Positions 8,020 to 15,822 of a stretch of 25,794 nt of DNA are shown piece by piece. Source of the DNA: Acidobacteriaceae bacterium (GTDB lineage: Bacteria; Acidobacteriota; Terriglobia; Terriglobales; Acidobacteriaceae); contig PKXI01000017.1 of the NCBI GenBank assembly GCA_003133425.1, positions 1 to 25,794 on the forward strand, written 5' to 3'. The translations under genes were made by a program, and so were the position numbers. Positions within the stretch are counted from its first letter, which is position 1, and every line of letters starts with the position of its first letter. Under the pieces are notes generated by a model, which saw only the letters and a program-made list of their open reading frames with translations, ran no database searches and was not told the origin of the DNA.

Positions 8020-9744
8020 TCAGCGAAATAGATTCGTGCGTGCAAGATCGATAATCTCGTCGCCTCGACCATTCAGGATCGCCCTGATTAAATACAGGTT
8101 GAAATCAACAATCTGGTCCAGTTTGAGAGAAGGCGGCATGGCGAGTTCTTGCCGGTTTACCGCGATATCGACAAGAACAGGGCCGTCGTGCGCGATGGCT
8201 TGCTCGAGGGCCGGACAGACTCCTTCCGGGTCGTCGACATGCAGGCCAAGAACCCCCGCACCTTCCGCAATCTTGGCAAAATCGGGATTGACGAGATCTG
8301 TGCCATGCTGCAGAAAACCCGTCGCCTTCATTTCAAGTTCTACGAAACCCAATGAGCCATTGTTAAACACGATCACCTTCACTGGCAGGTTCAATTGTCG
8401 CAGTGAGAGCAGGTCACCCATGAGCATAGAGAAGCCACCATCGCCGGAAAGTGCAATGACTTGGCGTCCCGGATGAGAAATCTGCGCTCCAATCGCTTGT
8501 GGCAGCGCATTTGCCATCGATCCGTGATTGAAAGAGCTCAACAAACGCCTACGGCCATTCATTGCGAGATACCTTGCAGCCCAAATAACGGGAGTTCCGA
8601 CATCTACTGTGAAAATGGTTTCGGGACCAGCGACTTCATTGAGCATTTTGGCAACGTACTGCGGATGGATAGGACGTTGTCCTGGCTTTCCCGTCGCCAG
8701 ATCATCAAGACCCTTGCGAGCTTCGCGATAGTTGCTCAGACACACATCCAGGTAGGTACGGTCTGTTCGCTGCGTGATTCGTGGAAGTAGTTCGGAGAGA
8801 GTCTCGGCGATGCCCCCGACCAAGCCGAGATCCAGATGACTGCGACGCCCTAACTGTTCCGCGCGGATATCGATCTGCAGAATGCGTGCGTTCTTTGGGT
8901 AGAACTGCTGATACGGGAAATCCGTTCCCAACATCAGAAGTGTTTCGCAGTTCATCATGGCGTGGTAGCCCGACGCAAACCCAAGGAGTCCGGTCATTCC
9001 GACATCGTAAGGGTTGTCATACTCGACGAATTCTTTTCCACGCATCGCGTGCACAATCGGCGCCTGCAGCTTTGCGGCGAGTTGGATAAGCTGGTCGTGT
9101 GCGCCGGCACAGCCCGCGCCCGCCAGAATCGTCACACGTCTCGCTCGATCGAGCTCAGACGCGAGTTGATCCAACTCTTCCGGGCGTGGAACGGTGTGAG
9201 GCGGTGCGAAGGTGAAATTGACACGACGATCGTCATTCTCGGTGTTCATCAACGCAACATCACCCGGTAGCACGACCACGGACACGCCCCGTTTTGAGAG
9301 CGCGGTCTGGATTGCGATTTCAAGCGTGCGCGGCATCTGGGAAGGGTTGGAGACCAACTCGCAGAAATGGCTGCACTCCTTGAACAGGGATTCGGGGTGG
9401 GTTTCCTGGAAGTATCCACTTCCGATTTCCTGTGATGGAATGTGTGCGGCGATGGCAAGGACAGGAACGCGGCTTCGGTGAGCGTCATAAAGACCATTGA
9501 TCAGATGAAGGTTGCCTGGGCCGCAACTTCCTGCGCAGACTCCCAGCCTGCCTGTCAGAGCCGCTTCTGCTCCGGCTGCGAAGGCGGCAGTCTCTTCGTG
9601 CCGGAGGCCCACCCATTCGATTCCATTCCGTCGTCGTACAGAATCCGTAATCCCATTCAGTGAATCGCCCGCTACTCCATAGATTCGCTCGGTGCCTGCG
9701 GCGGCAAGGATCTCCACAAATAACTCTGCGACACGCTTTGCCAA
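8020..9744 (-). CDS. poxB: Pyruvate dehydrogenase (quinone), pyruvate oxidase type
   Basis: PoxB decarboxylates pyruvate to acetate and CO2 and passes electrons through FAD to membrane quinone, using thiamine diphosphate. The 574-aa product matches the E. coli enzyme (572 aa) nearly end to end as I recall it. It has the TPP-activating Glu50 in RHEETAAFAAGAEA, AGSCGPGNLHLINGL, the FAD-domain GAGCAGAH, the TPP/Mg motif beginning GDGGFSMLMGD and ending FNN, and the C-terminal lipid-binding helix ending RGDEIIDLARTNLFR. The start is a TTG at 9744, supported by GGGAGG seven bases upstream. That ribosome-binding site directly follows the stop of the upstream gene, so the two are probably co-transcribed. 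The quinone link would connect it with NorZ, which also uses quinol. Confidence 0.95.
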   Translation of the reverse strand: MAKRVAELFVEILAAAGTERIYGVAGDSLNGITDSVRRRNGIEWVGLRHEETAAFAAGAEAALTGRLGVCAGSCGPGNLHLINGLYDAHRSRVPVLAIAAHIPSQEIGSGYFQETHPESLFKECSHFCELVSNPSQMPRTLEIAIQTALSKRGVSVVVLPGDVALMNTENDDRRVNFTFAPPHTVPRPEELDQLASELDRARRVTILAGAGCAGAHDQLIQLAAKLQAPIVHAMRGKEFVEYDNPYDVGMTGLLGFASGYHAMMNCETLLMLGTDFPYQQFYPKNARILQIDIRAEQLGRRSHLDLGLVGGIAETLSELLPRITQRTDRTYLDVCLSNYREARKGLDDLATGKPGQRPIHPQYVAKMLNEVAGPETIFTVDVGTPVIWAARYLAMNGRRRLLSSFNHGSMANALPQAIGAQISHPGRQVIALSGDGGFSMLMGDLLSLRQLNLPVKVIVFNNGSLGFVELEMKATGFLQHGTDLVNPDFAKIAEGAGVLGLHVDDPEGVCPALEQAIAHDGPVLVDIAVNRQELAMPPSLKLDQIVDFNLYLIRAILNGRGDEIIDLARTNLFR

Positions 9745-9757
9745 ATCTTGGCCTCCC

Positions 9758-10387
9758 TCAGAACCTTGATACTACACTTTCAATACTGAGACTTTCGTGG
9801 CGCACCTCGGACGCCGTTCCGGTCACTGCCTGGTGGACGTTCTCCACGTAGTGAATAAATTCCACGTAGGCTGCCACGTACTGACGCCCCGCATCCACGC
9901 CCAGTTCAGCGCCCTTGCTGGCCTCTTGCGCGTGCGCAAATCGCTGCCGGATGCCACTGGCTACCTCAGCCGTCACCTGTTTCACCAGAGCATCGGCCGA
10001 GCCAACTTTCAACGCTTTGTCTGCTGCTGCGACGGCAGGTTCAACCTCGGTTCCGGCCGGCTTCAGTCCCGTGTAGGGCTCACCCTCGCCGGCGCGGTGC
10101 ACGCGCACGAGCGTCTCAAAAAAGTAGTTATCAGCCATTTCGCGCGCTTCCGGACTGAGCGAGCGCACGTTGAGCGTGCGCACGAACGCAACGCGAATCT
10201 CCGGCTCGTCAGTCTTGCGCACCCATTTCAGCGCTGGCGTGACATCACCCGTTTTCAGCGCGAGCTTTGCGGCGGTTACGACGGGCCCATCCATAGTGTC
10301 GCAATGTGCAGACGCTGCACGCGGCAGCAGGAGTGCAGCTGAAACAATAAACGCGAAAGCGAAAAGTCTGGAATGTCCTGAAATCAT
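9758..10387 (-). CDS. Exported DUF6448-type protein of unknown function
   Basis: The 209-aa product starts with a typical Sec signal peptide (SRLFAFAFIVSAALLLPRAASA) followed by HCDTMDGPVV, so the mature periplasmic protein probably begins at the His-Cys. The remainder is alpha-helical and rich in Ala, Glu and Val. Conserved-looking segments include EPEIRVAFVRTLNVRSLSPEAREMADNYFFETLVRVHRAGEGEPYTG-like blocks and a C-terminal FIHYVENVHQAV. Several His and Glu residues in the order HCD, VHRAGEGE and HYVENVH could bind metal, which is inference. The DUF6448 name is from memory. The ATG at 10387 is chosen because AAGGAG lies six bases upstream. An ATG six codons earlier lacks this. The stop is 13 bp before the poxB start. 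Confidence 0.75.
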   Translation of the reverse strand: MISGHSRLFAFAFIVSAALLLPRAASAHCDTMDGPVVTAAKLALKTGDVTPALKWVRKTDEPEIRVAFVRTLNVRSLSPEAREMADNYFFETLVRVHRAGEGEPYTGLKPAGTEVEPAVAAADKALKVGSADALVKQVTAEVASGIRQRFAHAQEASKGAELGVDAGRQYVAAYVEFIHYVENVHQAVTGTASEVRHESLSIESVVSRF

Positions 10388-10617
10388 CTTGAACTCCTTA
10401 CACAAGTGATGGCTTTAAAGAAAACTCTCCAGGTGTTCTCCGCATACCTGCTTACATCGAATACTCAGTCGCTCCTGTGCCACATGATGCCTGCCGGTTA
10501 TATCAGACGGAGAAACATCAGCGATATAGAATGCGAGTCTACGTCCTGGCAAATATGCGCTGTGGCTCTCCTTGCATAGTCTTGCGCATTGACGAGCGCC
10601 TCTCATAGTCGTTGCGA

Positions 10618-10932
10618 CTAATACTTCATCTGAACCAGAAGCATGCGAAGCCCTGTCCTGGAGGAGACACCGTGGGACAGCATCGGTGGCATGTAAACGA
10701 AAGAGCCAGCCACTGCTTTCATCTTGTCCGTCCCTAACTGCAGCTCGGCTTCGCCTTCCAGGAAATAGAGAACAGCAGGTGTTGGGGCGGAATGTACCGA
10801 GAGTTCCTCGCCCGCCGCAAAGCCGAACAATGTCACGTTGACCTTCTCGTCTTTGTACAGGACGCGACTTAAGATGCCCTTTTCGGGCAGTGTGAATTCC
10901 TGCTGCAGATTTGCGAAAAATGTATAGTCCAT
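10618..10932 (-). CDS. Small cupin-domain protein
   Basis: The 104-aa product is a single cupin barrel: FAAGEELSVHSAPTPAVLYFLEGEAEL corresponds to cupin motif 1 and the GSFVYMPPMLSHGVSS segment to motif 2. The usual first-motif pattern GX5HXHX4E is incomplete here, since only one His (SVHSAPTP) is visible in it, so metal binding may be altered. Proteins of this size are widespread and functionally diverse. The ATG at 10932 is preferred over a GTG at 10941 because GAGG sits about nine bases before it. It lies about 100 bp downstream of norZ on the same strand and could be transcribed with it, although a short dyad separates the two. Confidence 0.8.
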   Translation of the reverse strand: MDYTFFANLQQEFTLPEKGILSRVLYKDEKVNVTLFGFAAGEELSVHSAPTPAVLYFLEGEAELQLGTDKMKAVAGSFVYMPPMLSHGVSSRTGLRMLLVQMKY

Positions 10933-10964
10933 GCCCTGCACCCTCGTTTCACTCTTTTTCCGTA

Positions 10965-10982
10965 GACGTTGCCGGCAGCGTC
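10965..10982. repeat. 18-bp near-perfect dyad between norZ and the cupin gene
   Basis: GACGTTGCC is followed directly by GGCAGCGTC, its reverse complement with one mismatch. There is no T-run on the minus strand after it, so it is more like an operator or an RNA processing stem than an intrinsic terminator. Confidence 0.35.
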
Positions 10983-11033
10983 TTTGGCGGCGGTAGGCCG
11001 ATCAGAGACGCCGCATTTATATTGGCAAATTAC

Positions 11034-13331
11034 TTACCGACCTGCGAGCGTAACGGTGCGTTCTTCGCTCCTATCACGCAACGACACGTCCGTTCCCTCC
11101 GGCCTCTCTATGGTGTAAGAGTGCCCAGTGAGTAATCCGATTACGAACCATGCGAACAATGCTGCTCCAATCGCGAACAGGATGTCTCCGGGGACTCTCA
11201 TCCAACGCAGGGACTGCATCGTGCTTGACTGCATGAACTCACTGGAACGCGCGTACCATGTTCCGTGTTCAATGGATGCCCAGGCTTGTAGCAGCCCGAC
11301 CGGCAACATGCTGAGGATGACCATGAAGATCAAGCCAAAGTTCAGAGACCAGAAGGAGAGTTTCAATGGAGTCTCTTTCCATTTCCTGCCGGGATTCAGC
11401 GCACGGAGGCAAAACAGTGTGAGACCGAGACCGAGCATCCCGTACACGCCGAACAGAGCGGTGTGTCCATGGACCGGGGTCAGGTTGAGTCCCTGGACGT
11501 AATAGAGGGAAATGGGCGGATTGATGAGGAAGCCGAATAAGCCCGCCCCCACGAGATTCCAGAATGCAACCGCGACGAAGAAGTAGATGGGCCATTTGTA
11601 GTTGGCGATCCATTGAGACTTCTTTGTCGGTTGCGCGAGACGGATGTTCTCCCAAGCTTCGTAGCCAATCAAAGTTAACGGCACAACTTCAAAAGCGCTG
11701 AAGATCGCACCCAGGCCAATCACCACTGGTGTCGCACCCGCGAAGTAGAGGTGATGAAATGTACCGATGATTCCGCCGGACAGGAAGATGATTGTCGAGA
11801 AGAGAGCAGCCTTCGTTGCCGTCCGAATTTCGATCAACCTGAGCCTCGTGAAAAGGAAGCCGATCACCACAGTCGCGAATACTTCAAAGAAGCCTTCCAC
11901 CCAGAGGTGAACTACCCACCAGCGCCAGTATTCGGCAGTAACGAGATGACTGCGCTGACCATACATCAAACCAGCCGAATAGAAGAGCGGGATGGCAATG
12001 CTGGAAATGAGGAAGAGTGTTAGGAGCGCGCGATCTTCGCTCTTGCGAACAAGTGCTGGTTTGAGAGCCGCAACCATCAGGACAAGCCACAGCACCAAGC
12101 CTACGAAGAGCAGGATCTGCCAGAAGCGTCCCAAATCCACGTATTCATAACCTTGGCTGCCAAACCAGAACCACATGTTGCCGAGACGCTGCTGGATACC
12201 CAACCACTCGCCGGCGAGCGATCCGCCAACCACCAGGATGAGTGCACCGAAGAGTACGTTCACGCCGAGTCGTTGATACTTGGGCTCGTGGCCACTGACG
12301 GCCGGCCCAACGTAAAGACCTGTTGCCAGCCATGACGTTGCGATCCAGAAGATAGCGATTTGCAAATGCCAGGTTCGCGTGACGGCGTAGGGCAGGTACT
12401 TGTCGAGAGGAAAGCCGTAGAAACCGTGGCCTTCGACTCCGTAGTGGGCTGTCAGGATGCCCATCAGAATCTGCACGCCCCATAGGATCACTACCACGTA
12501 GAAGTACTTCAACGTCGCACGTTGCGAAGGAGTCGGTTTGAATGCAAGAAACGGATCCTTCTCTGGATAAGGCCCATGAACCAGTTCCTTTTCCTGCGAC
12601 GCATACCACCAGACCAGGCCACCGATTCCCGCGAGCAAACCGACGAAGCTCAATACGCTCCAGAGGACCGCGCCTGAGGTTGGAACATTACCAATCAGTG
12701 GCTCATGCGGCCAATTGTTTGTGTATGTTGTCTCAGATCCAGGGCGTTCCGTGCTGCAAGCCCACGATGTCCACCAGAAGAACGCAGCAAGCTGATGCTG
12801 CTTTTCGGGGTTGGTTAACGCGCCATTGGGGATGGCGTATTCGGATCTGCCGGTGGCAAAAACGTCGGTGTAGTATGCGCGAAGCTGCTCAAACGCGGCT
12901 GCGCGGTCGGCACTCAAGGTGACGCGGTTGCGCGAGGCGTCGTAGGTGTTGGTGCGCATCTCGCGAATCAGGCGAGCCTTGAAGATGGCCTGTTGGTCGG
13001 GCCCAAGAGCGGCAAAATTGGCCGCCCCAGCCCTGACAGCCCAGGTGTTAAGCAAGATCTCCGATTCCCGGTGCAGCCAATCCGCGCTCCAATCGGGTGC
13101 GACATAAGCGCCGTGGCCCCAGACTGTGCCAATTTCCTGGCCGCCGATCGACTGCCATACTCCTTGTCCGTCGGTGATCGAACTTCCAGTGAAGAGAAGC
13201 TGCCCGTCGGTGTTGTACACGTCTGGGAAGGGAGGAGCTTCGCTGATCATCTTCCTGCCGACTCCTCCGAGAACGGCAAAAGATCCAATGATGACGATGG
13301 CCAGTGCTACCCAATACCGCTTGTAGGACAT
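11034..13331 (-). CDS. norZ: Quinol-dependent nitric oxide reductase (qNOR)
   Basis: qNOR reduces two NO to N2O with electrons from membrane quinol, the main detoxification step of this island. The 765-aa product is a single-chain enzyme. An N-terminal membrane helix and an extracytoplasmic extension (residues about 35-220) contain GQGVWQSIGGQEIGTVWGHGAYVAPDWSADWLHRE and replace the NorC subunit. About twelve further membrane helices of the heme-copper oxidase fold follow, with HLQIAIFWIATSWLATGLY, WWVVHLWVEGFFEVFATV, GGIIGTFHHLYFAG (the double His of the heme-non-heme iron site) and HGHTALFGVYGMLGLGL. The N-terminal extension has no CxxCH, so it is not a cytochrome c type NorB. The ATG follows AAGGGAG. 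The upstream region holds the shared operator, giving a leader of about 150 nt. Confidence 0.95.
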   Translation of the reverse strand: MSYKRYWVALAIVIIGSFAVLGGVGRKMISEAPPFPDVYNTDGQLLFTGSSITDGQGVWQSIGGQEIGTVWGHGAYVAPDWSADWLHRESEILLNTWAVRAGAANFAALGPDQQAIFKARLIREMRTNTYDASRNRVTLSADRAAAFEQLRAYYTDVFATGRSEYAIPNGALTNPEKQHQLAAFFWWTSWACSTERPGSETTYTNNWPHEPLIGNVPTSGAVLWSVLSFVGLLAGIGGLVWWYASQEKELVHGPYPEKDPFLAFKPTPSQRATLKYFYVVVILWGVQILMGILTAHYGVEGHGFYGFPLDKYLPYAVTRTWHLQIAIFWIATSWLATGLYVGPAVSGHEPKYQRLGVNVLFGALILVVGGSLAGEWLGIQQRLGNMWFWFGSQGYEYVDLGRFWQILLFVGLVLWLVLMVAALKPALVRKSEDRALLTLFLISSIAIPLFYSAGLMYGQRSHLVTAEYWRWWVVHLWVEGFFEVFATVVIGFLFTRLRLIEIRTATKAALFSTIIFLSGGIIGTFHHLYFAGATPVVIGLGAIFSAFEVVPLTLIGYEAWENIRLAQPTKKSQWIANYKWPIYFFVAVAFWNLVGAGLFGFLINPPISLYYVQGLNLTPVHGHTALFGVYGMLGLGLTLFCLRALNPGRKWKETPLKLSFWSLNFGLIFMVILSMLPVGLLQAWASIEHGTWYARSSEFMQSSTMQSLRWMRVPGDILFAIGAALFAWFVIGLLTGHSYTIERPEGTDVSLRDRSEERTVTLAGR

Positions 13332-13491
13332 GATTCTCCCTTACTCAATTAGGACGAAAATGGTGCGTAATGCTCCAGAATGCGCCAAGAAGCCAATGTG
13401 CAGGTCTCTGCGCCAAGTAACCCACATGAAACCGGAAATGGGATGCGAGAAAGGTCATCGGAGGTCTTTCTGAAGCAGTTGCACTGATGCA

Positions 13492-13534
13492 ACATTAGTG
13501 TTCAACCTAAGGGGAACGCAGGGACTTAGGTCAC
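13492..13534 (-). promoter_or_regulatory. Predicted FNR-geometry operator and -10 box for norZ
   Basis: Read toward norZ, the site GTGACCTAAGTCCC (13521-13534) is followed by -10 TAATGT (13492-13497), 33 bp centre to centre. Transcription would begin near 13485. A second imperfect dyad (CACTGATG-CAA-CATTAGTG, 13482-13500) overlaps the -10 and start point and could bind another regulator. Confidence 0.65.
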
Positions 13535-13597
13535 TATCCGGCAAATTAATTCAAAAATGCCGAGATTCATCGTCATAGCAGGAAACGGGTGTCTTGG

Positions 13598-13613
13598 TGT
13601 GATTAAGATCACT
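13598..13613. promoter_or_regulatory. CRP-like palindrome at the nnrS 3' end
   Basis: TGTGATTAAGATCACT matches the TGTGA-N6-TCACA spacing of CRP-family sites with one mismatch. It overlaps the stop codon of nnrS, roughly 115 bp upstream of the predicted norZ start point. It could be a second, distal activator site for norZ or a chance palindrome. Confidence 0.35.
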
Positions 13614-15012
13614 CCATAAGGAGCGGGACCGTTCTTCCTTTGCAGAGTTTTATGTGGGGGCTGTGCATTGTGCTCGTCAAATTCTCAGGTGCAAATGCCG
13701 GACGGCCCAGAAAGAAGGTGAACAGGAGATTCAAAGCAAATAGAAGCACTCCACCCAATTCCAACATGCCGGAAACGGGCAGCACCTTCCATGCGAACGA
13801 GACCATACCTTCATATGCGAGGGGCTCAGAGGAAACGCGCAGCAGGCATCCAGTCTGAAGACATAGCAGACTAAAAAACATGAGGCGTTTGCTGAAAATG
13901 TTTTGAATTCCGGCAAAGTGAGGCAGGATACGCGGCCCGATTGCAAATACCATCGTTGCTGTGAATCCAACCGTTAGCGCGTGGCGCGAGGCGCCCCAGA
14001 TGCCGCCGCGAGCATCTGCGAATGCAGCCCAGACACTCATCGATCCAGCCACAATCAGCCATGCATAAGCCAAACGGATAAAGGTGGAGAAACTTGGATG
14101 GATGCCCTGAGTCTTCGCGTGCCCATGGGGCCGTTCCGCGAAACGCAGTGCAAATCCGATCGTTATTGCGCAAATAGCAAGCAGGATCGTTGCCGGCTTG
14201 GGCAAGCCGGTAACACCAAAAGTGACACCTGTTATATCCAAGCACAAAGCTGCCTGAAACCAACGAACCTTGGGCTTCGAGATTGCAAGAAAGGCCGGCA
14301 ACCATCGCGCGGAAAATCCCCAGACCACTGGAACGACGAATCCCCAGCCAAGCAATACAAGATATTTCTGATCCAGCGAGTGGGGAAAAGAGCGAAGGCT
14401 ACCTTGCAGGCCCAACCGAACACACTCGATAAAGTTAAACATCACGGCAGAAGCGAGCCCGGCAGTCCCGACCAGGACGGAAACCATCCAGAGTTCCATC
14501 CCGGTCTTTGGCCGCTCACCCTCCGCGGGTGTCGGCAGCTTGTGGTGGGACGCGGCGGAAAGGAACAAGAGCACCGCGATCAGTTCAAATCCTGCGGAGA
14601 CCGGAAGGAGAGCGCGCCAATGCCAACCATAGATGTTGGCGAACCACCGCAATGCGACGCCGGATGTCCACAAGATGTAGCACGAGAGAGGAAGACGGAT
14701 GACCGAGCGTCCATGCGAGGGCTGTGAATAGAAACCGATGCCAAGAATAAAACTGCCTATCCAGCCAAACACCTGTGCATGCCCGTGTCCTTCCATCCAT
14801 GCGGCCGGCAATGTGCCGAGACCGTGATACGCACTAATCGCCATCAGGTTTGAAAATCCCAACAACGTCCCAGGCAAAGCCATAAAGAAGAGGCCGCTCG
14901 CTATCCAGGTGCGGAGCATCAAGCTCTTTTGCCGTTCGCGCGCCATGAATCCGGAATTCTCACCGTTTTCTGCGCTGGACAAAGTTTGATCGATTAACGG
15001 AGGCGTAGCCAT
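13609..15012 (-). CDS. nnrS: NnrS family membrane protein (NO-stress heme/copper protein)
   Basis: NnrS proteins are multi-span inner-membrane proteins associated with NO respiration or protection from NO-derived iron-nitrosyl damage. The 467-aa product has about twelve hydrophobic segments. Family marks include GLGTLPAAWMEGHGHAQVFGWIGSFILGIGFY near the N-terminus, with several His in HGHAQ, and SRHALTVGFTATMVFAIGPRILPHFAG in the C-terminal half. The length is somewhat above the usual 400 aa. The ATG at 15012 overlaps the stop of ric copy 2 (TGATG), so the two are translationally coupled and share the operator upstream of ric copy 2. A GTG one codon earlier is an alternative start. Confidence 0.9.
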   Translation of the reverse strand: MATPPLIDQTLSSAENGENSGFMARERQKSLMLRTWIASGLFFMALPGTLLGFSNLMAISAYHGLGTLPAAWMEGHGHAQVFGWIGSFILGIGFYSQPSHGRSVIRLPLSCYILWTSGVALRWFANIYGWHWRALLPVSAGFELIAVLLFLSAASHHKLPTPAEGERPKTGMELWMVSVLVGTAGLASAVMFNFIECVRLGLQGSLRSFPHSLDQKYLVLLGWGFVVPVVWGFSARWLPAFLAISKPKVRWFQAALCLDITGVTFGVTGLPKPATILLAICAITIGFALRFAERPHGHAKTQGIHPSFSTFIRLAYAWLIVAGSMSVWAAFADARGGIWGASRHALTVGFTATMVFAIGPRILPHFAGIQNIFSKRLMFFSLLCLQTGCLLRVSSEPLAYEGMVSFAWKVLPVSGMLELGGVLLFALNLLFTFFLGRPAFAPENLTSTMHSPHIKLCKGRTVPLLME

Positions 15013-15746
15013 CACTCGCTCCTTGCCCTGAGCTCTGCTCCCAGTTGAATAGTGCGTGGGAACAAAACATCGTCTTCGAGATGAACGTGCTGCCTGAGGT
15101 CAGCTTCGAATTCGCGCAGGCCGGAAAAGAGCGCGATGTGCTTTGTGCATGCCCATGAGGGAACCTGAAAGTTACTTGTCAGGTAAACGAGAATGGCGAC
15201 AATGTGGTTAATGGATTCGTGCTCTTGTTTCATCGAGAAGATCGGATCCGCAACCGAATGGAAGCGGACGTTCGTGGGTAGGGACGCGACAATCGTTTCC
15301 TCATCCATCTGCAAGATCAACGGAAACAGAACCTGCTCTTCCTTCTGGATATGCGCATACATCTCGCCACGAAGCTGTTCAGTCAGTTCAGCGACCCGTG
15401 CCAGTTCAGGCGCCCGATCGCTGCGCTCCGTCGCGACTTTCGAAGCCATCTCCGCCAGTCTTGGAAGCTCTTTACGAACACAATGGTGATGCACGCGGAC
15501 GACGTGCCGAACAAGACGCCCAAGGGGCAGAGTTGCGGGATCCGAGGTCACTCCACCGCGTTTCTGAACCTCCGCATCGTCGAGTTTTTCGAGGACTTGG
15601 TCGACAGAGAGGTGCAGTTCCTTGCACGCTGTTTCCAGCGAAAGATCGGCTTGCAGACACAGGTCAATATCGAATCGATGGAAGACTTTGGCTGAGGAGG
15701 GCTGCCTGGCGACGATTTCGCGGATGGACTGGGTTGAGGTAGACAT
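15012..15746 (-). CDS. RIC/ScdA/YtfE-type di-iron protein, copy 2, altered N-terminal Cys motif
   Basis: The 244-aa product has the same architecture as the copy at 5576-6295: a DUF542-like N-terminus (IREIVARQPSSAKVFHRFDID) and a hemerythrin-like bundle with HHHCVRKELPRLAEM, HIQKEEQVLFPLI, MKQEHESINHIV and HVHLEDDVLFPRTIQL, so the di-iron ligands appear intact. The N-terminal CCGG is replaced by Cys30-Leu31-Gln-Ala, leaving only one of the paired cysteines, which sets it apart from canonical ScdA. The ATG at 15746 is preferred over a GTG at 15752 because GGAG stands seven bases before it. It forms an overlapping pair with nnrS and has its own copy of the shared operator. A role in NO damage repair or NO sensing is inferred from family and context. 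Confidence 0.9.
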   Translation of the reverse strand: MSTSTQSIREIVARQPSSAKVFHRFDIDLCLQADLSLETACKELHLSVDQVLEKLDDAEVQKRGGVTSDPATLPLGRLVRHVVRVHHHCVRKELPRLAEMASKVATERSDRAPELARVAELTEQLRGEMYAHIQKEEQVLFPLILQMDEETIVASLPTNVRFHSVADPIFSMKQEHESINHIVAILVYLTSNFQVPSWACTKHIALFSGLREFEADLRQHVHLEDDVLFPRTIQLGAELRARSE

Positions 15747-15764
15747 AAGCACACTCCACCTGCA

Positions 15765-15806
15765 ACCGTACCGATCGAGGAAAAGCGGAGCAGTAACTTA
15801 TGTCAC
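15765..15806 (-). promoter_or_regulatory. Predicted FNR-geometry operator and -10 box for ric copy 2-nnrS
   Basis: Read toward ric copy 2, the site GTGACATAAGTTAC (15793-15806) is followed by TACGGT (15765-15770), 32 bp centre to centre. The start point would be about 15758, leaving a leader of about 12 nt that contains GGAG. One core base deviates from the consensus (GTT for GTC). Confidence 0.6.
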
Positions 15807-15822
15807 TCGGAATCGAAAAGAT

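Noticed and set aside
8000..8040. Hairpin TATTTC-AGC-GAAATA at the poxB stop
   Set aside because: The stem is short and AT-rich, includes the last codons and has no T-run, so a terminator call is not supported.
10415..10606. Small minus-strand open frame between the cupin and the DUF6448-type gene
   Set aside because: At 63 codons it has no family resemblance, no Shine-Dalgarno and Cys/Arg-rich shadow-like composition.
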